DNA of 9,085 bases, taken from positions 1-9,085 of the forward strand of contig DATLXU010000029.1 in NCBI GenBank assembly GCA_035575515.1. The letters run 5' to 3'. Each line of letters starts with the position of its first letter. The first letter of the stretch is position 1. Position numbers and translations under genes: made by a program. This document shows positions 1-5,475 of the stretch, piece after piece. The DNA comes from DATLXU01 sp035575515. Its GTDB lineage: Bacteria > Acidobacteriota > Blastocatellia > UBA7656. The notes under the pieces were generated by a model. It saw nothing but the letters and a program-made list of their open reading frames with translations. It ran no database searches and had not been told where the DNA came from.

Positions 1-177
1 CAGTTAATCGTGGAGACAGCTTTGAAGCCAGAAAACAGCCACTTTATGGAGTTGGCTGAATTCGTAAGTTGTTGATTCCACGTTCGACCAACAACTGTGT
101 ACTCCGGGTGTGCTATACCATTTTAGTGCAAATATGGGCTAACACGATTAATTGTGGAGCTACCGGAAAAGGCCGAC
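1..177. other. AT-richer flank without a recognisable gene
   Basis: No complete gene is visible. Two plus-strand frames are open from the left edge, one to a stop at 73-75 and one to a stop at 57-59, so the tail of a gene lying further left is possible, but neither short peptide is recognisable. A hand count gives about 45% GC over the first 180 bases, clearly below the genes to the right. A 12-base motif occurs twice with one difference, TTAATCGTGGAG at 4-15 and TTAATTGTGGAG at 148-159. An 8-bp inverted repeat lies at 67-74 and 89-96. The near-palindrome CACGATTAATTGTG at 143-156 could be an operator, but nothing nearby supports that. Confidence 0.4.
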
Positions 178-210
178 CTAATAAAAATACTGCGCTCATT
201 ACCTGAGCGC
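178..210 (-). terminator. Rho-independent terminator of the LolA-like gene
   Basis: Read on the minus strand, a perfect 7-bp GC-rich stem (GCGCTCA / TGAGCGC, plus-strand 192-198 and 204-210) with a 5-base loop is followed by AGTATTTTTATT, a good uridine-rich tail. It starts 56 bases after the minus-strand stop codon at 267-269, in the right orientation to end that transcript. Its intactness suggests the transcription unit was functional at some time. Confidence 0.65.
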
Positions 211-266
211 CTAACTGACGCGGTTTGCTATGCCGCGTGATGGATAAAGTCGAGCTTAGACTTCAA

Positions 267-1018
267 TTACTGCCCTGACGGTTTCTTCTCCTGAATCTTG
301 ACGGGCATCTTGAAGGCCGCGTCGTCAATGCTTACGTTTGGCTCGTACTTATCAATCGTTAGCGTAAAGATGGTCTGCCCGTTGACCTTGTTTTCCACCG
401 AGAAGGGAACCATAACTCCAGCCACAGGCTTGTAATTGCCGGGTAGCTTTCGGCCTCAAGCTCGCCGCCGGGAGTCTTGCGCTTCCACGTCGCTTTCAGA
501 TTGAGATAGGTTTCTGCATCGAGGTAGACATATCGCACGTCGCCGTTTTAAGCGTGGGCTTCAACTTATAAACGGGCGAGCTTTCCAACTCTTCCTTGCC
601 GATGAGTTCAACCGTATGGCCTTTCTCTTTGTAATCAACGAGCGCACCGTCAATGTCCGCCTGCTCTTGCATGTCTTTCAATTCGTCTCCGGCCATCTTT
701 TTCAGGCTCGGATGATCCTTGAAACGGATTGACTTTCCAGCCGGTCTGCCCGTCGTAAGCCTGTATGAGCGATTTGCCTTGAAAATTGAGATTGAGGCGA
801 ACCATGTTGGGCCGCTTCTGCTGAAGGCTGACGGGCAGCTCAATGCCTTGCTGAATCATCTTGCCCGTGACTTTCAGCGTTTTGATGGCTTTGATCTTTT
901 CCATTCAGCCGCGCGCCTCGATGTTTTTCTTCACAAGCTCGTCAGCGGTTTGGGCCGACGCTTTGAAGCAGAACAAAGCGGCGACCGCGAATATGAGCGA
1001 CAGGATTCGTCGGGTCAT
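267..1018 (-). pseudogene. LolA-like outer-membrane lipoprotein-sorting family protein, broken
   Basis: Joined across its lesions, this reads as about 250 residues. The start at 1018 has AGGGAAG just upstream, and the first 23 residues form a Sec signal peptide (MTRRILSLIFAVAALF, then KASAQ), so the product would be exported. The segments NIEARG, EKIKAIKTLKVTGKM, YDGQTGWKVNPF, VRYVYLDAETYLNLKATW and DDAAFKMP follow the usual order of LolA-like beta-barrel-fold proteins, some of which carry lipoproteins across the periplasm. Lesions in gene order: an in-frame TGA at 905-907 where the family normally has a second Gly of ARGG; an extra A in the A-run at 698-702; a missing A at 546-549; and a missing base near 439-443. 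Adding one net base makes the length divisible by three and gives the natural stop at 267-269. Two indels lie in homopolymers, so sequencing error is an alternative for those, but not for the nonsense change. The specific cargo cannot be told. Confidence 0.8.
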
Positions 1019-1052
1019 GACTTCCCTCTCAGTTTGGTTAAGGTCAATGGTT

Positions 1053-1107
1053 GATTGCGGAGCCGACCTTTTGTACGAATGATGCCAACCAAGGGTTTTC
1101 CGCAATC
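1053..1107. repeat. Short inverted repeat upstream of the LolA-like gene
   Basis: GATTGCGGA at 1053-1061 is perfectly complementary to TCCGCAATC at 1099-1107, with 37 bases between. It lies 35-89 bases upstream of the minus-strand start at 1018, so it falls in the likely leader or promoter of that gene. It could be a leader stem or a spaced operator; the sequence does not decide. Confidence 0.35.
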
Positions 1108-1190
1108 CGGCTGCCGAGCGACTATATCTTTTCTGAGGTGAAGTCCAGCGCAGGCAGGCGTGATTGCTTTTGCGGTCATCGCAAAGCGAG

Positions 1191-1287
1191 GCGGGGTTCA
1201 GGATTAAGGATTCAGATGGCTGGTGCGATTCTCTGAGGCGGAAATAAGAAACGGACCAGCGCCTGAATCCTCAATTCTGAACCCCGC
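1191..1287. repeat. Heptamer-built inverted repeat (element A)
   Basis: Arms at 1191-1214 and 1264-1287 are reverse complements over 24 bases with two mismatches. The left arm is made of 7-base units (GGGTTCA, GGATTAA, GGATTCA, 1194-1214) and the right arm of their counterparts (TGAATCC, TCAATTC, TGAACCC, 1264-1284). The 49-base middle continues the pairing weakly through GCTGG / CCAGC. It lies in the non-coding gap between the LolA-like pseudogene and the 3' end of the UDP-glucose dehydrogenase gene. The design matches the elements at 5369, 7125 and 7950, but the heptamer differs. No transposase or target duplication is visible. Confidence 0.7.
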
Positions 1288-1375
1288 CGGGCTGCGACGA
1301 GTTTATCGTTTCACGGGGTTAGTGGCGCGAGGCGCGAAAAGGTTGCAGGCAAAATTCAATCGAGGAAGATTTTTT

Positions 1376-1411
1376 ATGAATGAACAAACAAGCCCTGCAA
1401 AGGCGAGATAA
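1376..1411 (+). CDS. Possible 11-residue micro-ORF (leader-peptide-like)
   Basis: ATG at 1376 follows the strong ribosome binding site GAGGAAG (1362-1368) at 7 bases spacing and encodes MNEQTSPAKAR before TAA at 1409-1411. The second half of the ORF lies in the left arm of the hairpin at 1389-1444, an arrangement like a leader peptide with an attenuator. However, no plus-strand gene follows (the next gene is on the other strand), so an attenuation role has no target here. The ORF could be chance, a small-protein gene, or a remnant. Confidence 0.18.
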   Translation: MNEQTSPAKAR

Positions 1412-1444
1412 GGCAATCAGTTTACCTCGCGCTTACAGGGCTTG
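1389..1444 (-). terminator. Long hairpin, probable terminator of the UDP-glucose dehydrogenase gene
   Basis: CAAGCCCTG (1389-1397) pairs perfectly with CAGGGCTTG (1436-1444). Inside, GCGAGATAA (1403-1411) pairs with TTACCTCGC with one mismatch, leaving a loop of about 10 bases. On the minus strand the stem begins 73 bases past the UDP-glucose dehydrogenase stop and is followed by TTTGTTCATTCAT, a moderately T-rich tail. On the plus strand it is followed by CCGATTTATTTAT, so it may stop transcription in both directions. Two smaller palindromes lie between it and the gene: GGCAC/GTGCC at 1468-1480 and AAGAGCGCTCTT around 1490-1501. Confidence 0.5.
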
Positions 1445-1516
1445 CCGATTTATTTATCTATACACCCGGCACGATGTGCCAGACTATTGAAGAGCGCTCT
1501 TTCAGGGCTTCATATC

Positions 1517-2818
1517 TCAGGGTCGCCCCACCGAGACATATTTGAACCCGGCTTCGCGCAGGGTCTCCGGCTCATAGACGTTTCTGAGGTCAACGATATT
1601 CAGCTCTTTCATCTCGCTCTTGAGCCTTTCAAGATCGAGGCTGCGGAACTGATTCCATTCCGTCATGACGACAAGCGCGTGGCTGCCGCGAGCCGCCGCG
1701 TATTCGTCTTCGCAGTACTCGACTTCAGGCATCAGCGCGCGAGCCGCGAGCATTGCCGCCGGGTCGTAGGCCCGCACGCTTGCGCCCGATTCCATCAAAT
1801 TTTTTATCAGCACGACCGACGGCGCTTCGCGCATATCGTCAGTCTCAGGCTTGAACGACAGGCCAAGCACCGCGATTGTCTTGCCGCGAAGCTCAGGCAC
1901 TAATTTCCTGATTCGCTCGATGCTCGTCGCCTTCTGCGCTTCGTTCACTTCAAGCACAGCATCAGCGATTTTGAGATCATAGCCGTTATTGCGACCCAGG
2001 GCCGCGAGCGCCCTCACGTCCTTCGGAAAACAGCTTCCCCCGAAACCGGGGCCAGGATGCAGGAACTTCGAGCCGATGCGCTTGTCCATGCCCATCCCCT
2101 TCGCAACGTCGTGAACGTCCGCGCCCAACCGCTCGCAGAGGTTCGCAATCTCGTTGATGAATGAAATCTTCGTCGCAAGGAAAGCGTTCGAGGCGTACTT
2201 TATCATCTCAGCAGATTCGGGATTCGTGATGACGAAAGGCGTCTCAATCAAATAGAGCGGACGATACAGGTCTTTCAATATCGCAATAGCTTCTTCGTCG
2301 TTGCAGCCGATGACTACGCGGTCGGGCCGCATGAAATCATTAATGGCCGCGCCTTCGCGCAGGAACTCAGGATTCGATACGACCGAAAAGCGCGACGGCG
2401 TGGCGCGGTTCTCTTCGATGATGTGTTTTATGCGAACTGCGGCTCCGACAGGGACTGTGCTTTTCGTGACGATCACTTTGTAGCCGTTGAGCGCGCGGGC
2501 TATCTGATGAGAGACTTCTTCAATCTGGCTGAGGTCAGCCGCGCCGTCGCCTGCGGGCGGCGTGCCGACTGCCAAAAATATCACGAGAGATTTTTCAACC
2601 GCATCGTTAATACCCGTTGTGAAAGAGAGCCTTCCAGCTTTCATGTTCTTCGTGACGAGCGCGTCAAGGCCCGGCTCATAAATCGGAACGCGCCCTTCAG
2701 ATAGCATATTTATCTTTTGCTCGTCTTTATCAACACAGATGACGTGATTGCCGAACTCGGCAAAACACGCGCCCGTGACAAGCCCGACATATCCCGTTCC
2801 TATTACCGCAATCTGCAT
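1517..2818 (-). CDS. ugd: UDP-glucose 6-dehydrogenase
   Basis: This NAD-dependent cytosolic enzyme oxidises UDP-glucose to UDP-glucuronate, a precursor for capsule, exopolysaccharide and modified sugars. At 433 residues it has the normal family length. The N-terminal Rossmann motif is GTGYVG (7-12). The central part holds EFLREG (151-156, with the expected glutamates), EMIKYASNAF (204-213, Lys207 and Asn211) and GFGGSCFPKD (258-267, catalytic Cys263 and Asp267). The C-terminal domain carries LGLSFKPETDDMREAPS (318-334), so every expected catalytic residue is present. The start at 2818 is supported by AAGGAG 10 bases upstream. It stands alone on this strand, divergent from the orphan/prolyl isomerase pair, with no glycosyltransferase nearby in the window, so the sugar pathway it feeds cannot be named. 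A GDP-mannose dehydrogenase is the nearest alternative, but the overall motif set and the start sequence favour UDP-glucose. Confidence 0.95.
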   Translation of the reverse strand: MQIAVIGTGYVGLVTGACFAEFGNHVICVDKDEQKINMLSEGRVPIYEPGLDALVTKNMKAGRLSFTTGINDAVEKSLVIFLAVGTPPAGDGAADLSQIEEVSHQIARALNGYKVIVTKSTVPVGAAVRIKHIIEENRATPSRFSVVSNPEFLREGAAINDFMRPDRVVIGCNDEEAIAILKDLYRPLYLIETPFVITNPESAEMIKYASNAFLATKISFINEIANLCERLGADVHDVAKGMGMDKRIGSKFLHPGPGFGGSCFPKDVRALAALGRNNGYDLKIADAVLEVNEAQKATSIERIRKLVPELRGKTIAVLGLSFKPETDDMREAPSVVLIKNLMESGASVRAYDPAAMLAARALMPEVEYCEDEYAAARGSHALVVMTEWNQFRSLDLERLKSEMKELNIVDLRNVYEPETLREAGFKYVSVGRP

Positions 2819-2969
2819 CTATTGCTTCTCCTTGCTCATAGTTGATGGAAGCGTCGCATCATGTTTGTACCAGACCACGCGCCGGAATTCCAAGCGAAGA
2901 CTAAAGCTAAAACTTGCGGCAGCTTTCTTCTTTCGCCGTGCGCGAGAGCGTGAGATTATAAGAATCATA
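2819..2969. promoter_or_regulatory. Divergent intergenic region with candidate overlapping -10 boxes
   Basis: These 151 bases separate two divergently oriented genes and must hold their promoters. At 2955-2962 the sequence ATTATAAG reads TATAAT on the minus strand (toward the dehydrogenase) and TATAAG on the plus strand (toward the 69-aa gene). I find no convincing -35 box at 17-base spacing on either strand. If used, the plus-strand transcript would be nearly leaderless and the minus-strand transcript would have a leader of about 130 bases. The dehydrogenase ribosome binding site AAGGAG is at about 2829-2834. Confidence 0.3.
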
Positions 2970-3179
2970 ATGGCAACTTTCACGGTGAAGATTCAAAACC
3001 CTATAATCAATAGCGAGGTGATGCAAATAGAAACCGAGAGCTTCGAGCTGGCTGTGACTGAAGCCGCTTACTTATCCAAGCGTCATGGTCTTGCAACCGT
3101 TCGCGATAATTCTTCAAACCGTGAATTCGCGCGATTCCGCTACGGAGTCGCCGTCGAATTGAACGAGCAGCAGTCTTGA
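2970..3179 (+). CDS. Orphan 69-residue protein, function unknown
   Basis: I do not recognise this protein. From ATG at 2970 it encodes 69 residues starting MATFTVKIQNPIINSE. Predicted by eye: a beta-strand, a helix (ETESFELAVTEAAYLSKRHG, about 21-40), then beta-strands rich in charged residues; there is no signal peptide, membrane span or cysteine. The frame is open further upstream to 2748, but that would overlap the 5' end of the dehydrogenase gene on the other strand and add an unlikely cysteine- and arginine-rich leader, so the shorter start is preferred even though its ribosome binding site is weak. It ends 12 bases before the prolyl isomerase ATG, and its stop codon runs into that gene's GAGGAG, so the two are probably co-transcribed and perhaps translationally coupled. 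No function is assigned. Confidence 0.6.
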   Translation: MATFTVKIQNPIINSEVMQIETESFELAVTEAAYLSKRHGLATVRDNSSNREFARFRYGVAVELNEQQS

Positions 3180-3191
3180 GGAGAATGCTTG

Positions 3192-4376
3192 ATGAACCGA
3201 TCAAACGAGCGATTCAATAAGATAAAAATCCATTTCCGAATGCGAGCTATCAATCGCTTTTCAATTATCGCGTTAGTCTTTGCGCTCGCCTTCGCGCAGC
3301 TTTCCGCTCACGCGCAGGAGAAGAAGCGTGCGACGCAAGCCACAAAGCCCGAAGCTGCCGTGACGCCGGAAGAGGCCGCGAAACTAGAAGCCGTCATCAC
3401 GACCGAGCAGGGCGTGATTCGATTCGAGTTCTTTCCCGATAAAGCGCCGCGCCACGTTCAGGCATTCATCCGCCGGGCGCGCGAAGGATTCTACGACGGC
3501 TCAGCGTTTCATCGAATGATTGCGCACGGATTGATTCAGGGCGGCGACCCGCTTTTGAAAGACCCGCGCGCGCCGCGCGAGAAGTGGGGCACGGGCGGGC
3601 TGAATCAATTGCCAGACGAGTTCAGCGACATCAAGCACGTTCGCGGGACGATTTCAACAGTGCGCATTCCCGGGAAGACGAACAGCGATGGCGCGCAGTT
3701 TTTCATCTGCGTCTCGCCGCAGCCGCAGCTCGATGGGCAGTTCTCAGCTTTCGGACAAGTCACCGAAGGCATCGAGGTCGTTGATAAAATCTCGCTCGCC
3801 CCTGCCGAAAACACCGTCGCAATCAACCCTGTAAAAATTATCAGCATCAAGATAGAGCCTAAGAAAGTCGAGCCGTTCAAAGACGCGACCGTCGACGAGA
3901 TGAGGAAAGAAGTTTTGCTTCGCACGAGCCTCGGCGACATAACGCTTGAGATGGACCCGGACCTTGCGCCCGAGCACGTTCGCAATTTTTTGAAGCTTGT
4001 CCAGTCGGGGTGGTACGACCATACGGCGTTTCACCGTGTTGTGCCGGGCTTCGTGATACAAGGCGGCGTGGGCGCGACGAGAGCAAACGGCGCGTCGCAT
4101 CCGGCGGACAAGTGGGTGCATACGCTCAAGGCCGAGTTCAGCAAGACGCCGCACATTCGCGGGACCCTTTCGATGGCGCGAGCGAGCGATCCTGATTCGG
4201 CGTCAACATCTTTTTTCATTGTGCTAGGGCCCGCGCCGCACCTTGACGGCAAGTACACGGTCTTCGGCAAGGTGATCGGCGGGTTCGAGACGCTCGACCA
4301 GATTGAAAAAGTTGAGCGCGACGGCGAGACCCCGCGCCAGCGCATTGAGTTGATTGAAGCCGTCATCAAACCGTGA
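3192..4376 (+). CDS. Exported tandem cyclophilin-type peptidyl-prolyl isomerase
   Basis: Catalyses cis-trans isomerisation of prolyl bonds, here probably in the periplasm as a folding helper. The 394 residues hold a signal peptide with a long basic n-region (hydrophobic core about 23-37, cleavage near SAHAQ at 38-42) and two cyclophilin domains (about 66-222 and 240-394); most bacterial family members have one. Domain 1 has FHRM (107-109, with the catalytic Arg) and AQFFI (168-172), but glycine replaces the usual Phe of the PGF motif (AHGLIQGGD). Domain 2 keeps FHRVVPGFVIQGG (280-292) but has TSFFI instead of a Gln-FF motif. Both lack the tryptophan linked to cyclosporin binding (QLDG and HLDG). 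The start is ATG 3192 because GAGGAG at 3178-3183 is 8 bases upstream; TTG 3189 and ATG 3240 are alternatives. It follows the 69-aa gene at 12 bases. Confidence 0.92.
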   Translation: MNRSNERFNKIKIHFRMRAINRFSIIALVFALAFAQLSAHAQEKKRATQATKPEAAVTPEEAAKLEAVITTEQGVIRFEFFPDKAPRHVQAFIRRAREGFYDGSAFHRMIAHGLIQGGDPLLKDPRAPREKWGTGGLNQLPDEFSDIKHVRGTISTVRIPGKTNSDGAQFFICVSPQPQLDGQFSAFGQVTEGIEVVDKISLAPAENTVAINPVKIISIKIEPKKVEPFKDATVDEMRKEVLLRTSLGDITLEMDPDLAPEHVRNFLKLVQSGWYDHTAFHRVVPGFVIQGGVGATRANGASHPADKWVHTLKAEFSKTPHIRGTLSMARASDPDSASTSFFIVLGPAPHLDGKYTVFGKVIGGFETLDQIEKVERDGETPRQRIELIEAVIKP

Positions 4377-4387
4377 TGCGCATTTTG

Positions 4388-4410
4388 GCTGACCGCGCGG
4401 GTCAGCTTTC
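4388..4410 (+). terminator. Candidate terminator after the prolyl isomerase gene
   Basis: GCTGACC (4388-4394) and GGTCAGC (4400-4406) form a perfect 7-bp stem with loop GCGCG, 11 bases after the stop codon. The tail TTTC is short, so it is a weak intrinsic terminator at best, but it sits just ahead of the promoter of the next gene set. Confidence 0.45.
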
Positions 4411-4459
4411 GGCCCTTGAGCGCGTCTTACGGCGGCGGGATAATCAGATGAGGAGTTTA

Positions 4460-4488
4460 TTGCTAGGGCTGAGATCGTAGAGTATAAT
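4460..4488 (+). promoter_or_regulatory. Sigma70-type promoter of the zinc-ribbon/FHA kinase gene set
   Basis: TTGCTA (4460-4465, four of six consensus bases) is separated by exactly 17 bases from a perfect TATAAT (4483-4488). Transcription would start near 4495, giving a leader of about 50 bases before the ATG at 4545. It is the best promoter match I found in the window and the likely start of the four-gene set, because the later gaps hold only repeats. Confidence 0.7.
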
Positions 4489-4531
4489 CCCGTTGCTGCT
4501 AAACCACGCCCTCTGGGTTAGGATAGCATCT

Positions 4532-4544
4532 GGAGGCCAGCCTC
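4532..4544 (+). promoter_or_regulatory. Ribosome binding site inside a small hairpin
   Basis: GGAGG (4532-4536) lies 8 bases before ATG 4545, an ideal Shine-Dalgarno position. GAGG (4533-4536) can pair with CCTC (4541-4544) across a 4-base loop, directly abutting the start codon, so the site can hide itself. The stem is only 4 bp and may be too weak to matter. Confidence 0.45.
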
Positions 4545-5366
4545 ATGATTTTGTGCATAAACTGTGGGACTAATAATATTGACGGGAGCGAGTACTGCGA
4601 CGAGTGCGGCATGAAACTGGGTTTCGGGCCGCCGCGCAAGCGCGCCGAGCCGACCGTTTATCAACCGCCGAGCGCCGTCGACAGCGACGCGGTCGAATCG
4701 AATACTTCGGAAGGACCTGTGATCTCGCCGCCATCGTTCACGACCTCGACGAGCATTCCGAAACCGGCTATGCCCGCGCGCGACCGACGCGCGGCTGAGA
4801 CGCGTGAGCCGCTCAGCGCGGCTGAGAGCCGCCCGTCAAATCAGAACGGGTTGCACGGGCAGACGGATGAATCATCGGCTCTCCGCTCAGGCGAACGCCG
4901 CCCGGTTGAGGCTTATCGTCAGGATCGGCCCTCGCAGCCCGCGTCGAATCAGACCTTTGCGCTCTCGTCGGCCTCGCACACGGACCCGCTCGATCAGAGC
5001 CACATGGACCGGCTGATGTCTGACAACCCGCGCGTCACGGCGAAGCTTGTTATTGAAAGAGGCGGGCGCGTGGGCAAAGAATTTCCCATCACCGGCATTG
5101 AAACCAACATTGGCAGGTGGGATGCCGACAGCGGCATATTCCCCGACGTTGATCTCGATGAAGATGACCCGGAAGCAAAAGTCTCGCGTCGCCACGCGCG
5201 AATACTCAACCACAACAATCAGTACTTCATCGAAGATCTCGGCTCGACCAACGGGACGTTCGTGAATCGCGGGCGGCGGCTTCTTCCCGGCAAGCGGCAG
5301 TCATTGCAAAACGGCGATGAGATAATCGTCGGAAAGACGTTTTTGAAGTTTCAAATTTTGAGATGA
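4545..5366 (+). CDS. Zinc-ribbon and FHA domain protein
   Basis: A 273-residue cytosolic adaptor that probably reads phosphothreonine. An N-terminal zinc ribbon has paired CxxC motifs (Cys4, Cys7, Cys18, Cys21). Residues about 28-160 are low-complexity, rich in Pro, Ser, Arg and Ala, and probably disordered. The C-terminal FHA domain (about 163-273) shows IGR (189-191), SRRHARI (214-220) and DLGSTNGTFVN (231-241): the Arg, Ser-Arg-His and Asn positions that bind phosphothreonine in FHA domains. The insert SGIFPDVDL (196-204) is closely matched in the kinase encoded next. There is no membrane segment. It is first in the set behind the promoter at 4460-4488 and has a GGAGG site. The Ser/Thr-rich linker is a plausible substrate of the downstream kinase; this is inference. 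Confidence 0.88.
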   Translation: MILCINCGTNNIDGSEYCDECGMKLGFGPPRKRAEPTVYQPPSAVDSDAVESNTSEGPVISPPSFTTSTSIPKPAMPARDRRAAETREPLSAAESRPSNQNGLHGQTDESSALRSGERRPVEAYRQDRPSQPASNQTFALSSASHTDPLDQSHMDRLMSDNPRVTAKLVIERGGRVGKEFPITGIETNIGRWDADSGIFPDVDLDEDDPEAKVSRRHARILNHNNQYFIEDLGSTNGTFVNRGRRLLPGKRQSLQNGDEIIVGKTFLKFQILR

Positions 5367-5368
5367 AA

Positions 5369-5468
5369 GTTTCCGGTTTCTGGTTTCCGGTTTCTGGTTA
5401 ACCTCACGTATGCCTGCCATGTCAGGCAGCTAAATTAACTAGAAACCAGAAACCGGAAACCAGAAACC
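5369..5468. repeat. Heptamer-built hairpin with perfect 25-bp stem (element B)
   Basis: The left half has four tandem 7-base units, alternating GTTTCCG and GTTTCTG (5369-5396); the right half has AGAAACC, AGAAACC, GGAAACC and AGAAACC (5441-5468). The segments 5375-5399 and 5444-5468 are exact reverse complements over 25 bases. The 44-base middle contains GTTAA/TTAAC (5397-5401 and 5435-5439) and a near-perfect 18-base palindrome, TGCCTGCCATGTCAGGCA (5411-5428). The element begins 2 bases after the stop codon of the FHA gene and ends 7 bases before the kinase ATG, filling the 109-base gap. In RNA it would be a very stable stem without a U-tail, so more likely a processing or attenuation structure, or a selfish repeat, than a classical terminator. 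Confidence 0.85.
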
Positions 5469-5475
5469 AAACGTT

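Noticed and set aside
208..263. attC-like integron recombination site on the minus strand (GTCTAAG ... GTTAGGC) after the LolA-like gene
   Set aside because: The right box fits GTTRRRY, but the left box misses its last base, and the spacers are very unequal (about 16 and 2 bases), so the folded site would not have the symmetry of an attC. No integrase or cassette array is seen.
1191..1287. Insertion-sequence ends or MITE with target duplication
   Set aside because: The arms are inverted, but there is no flanking direct repeat or transposase, and the internal 7-base periodicity fits the heptamer elements better.
1442..1903. 153-codon plus-strand ORF
   Set aside because: It lies opposite the well-supported dehydrogenase gene, is rich in Arg/His/Ala as expected for an antisense shadow in GC-rich DNA, and has no recognisable motif.
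2748..2969. Upstream extension of the 69-aa gene to a 143-codon ORF
   Set aside because: It would overlap the 5' end of the dehydrogenase gene on the opposite strand and add a compositionally odd leader; ATG 2970 gives a sensible small protein.
4388..4406. Operator for the downstream promoter
   Set aside because: The GCTGACC/GGTCAGC palindrome is more than 50 bases upstream of the -35 box and 11 bases after a stop codon, so a terminator role is the simpler reading.
5369..5468. CRISPR-like repeats
   Set aside because: The units are 7 bases, directly tandem with no spacers, and arranged as inverted halves; there are no cas genes.
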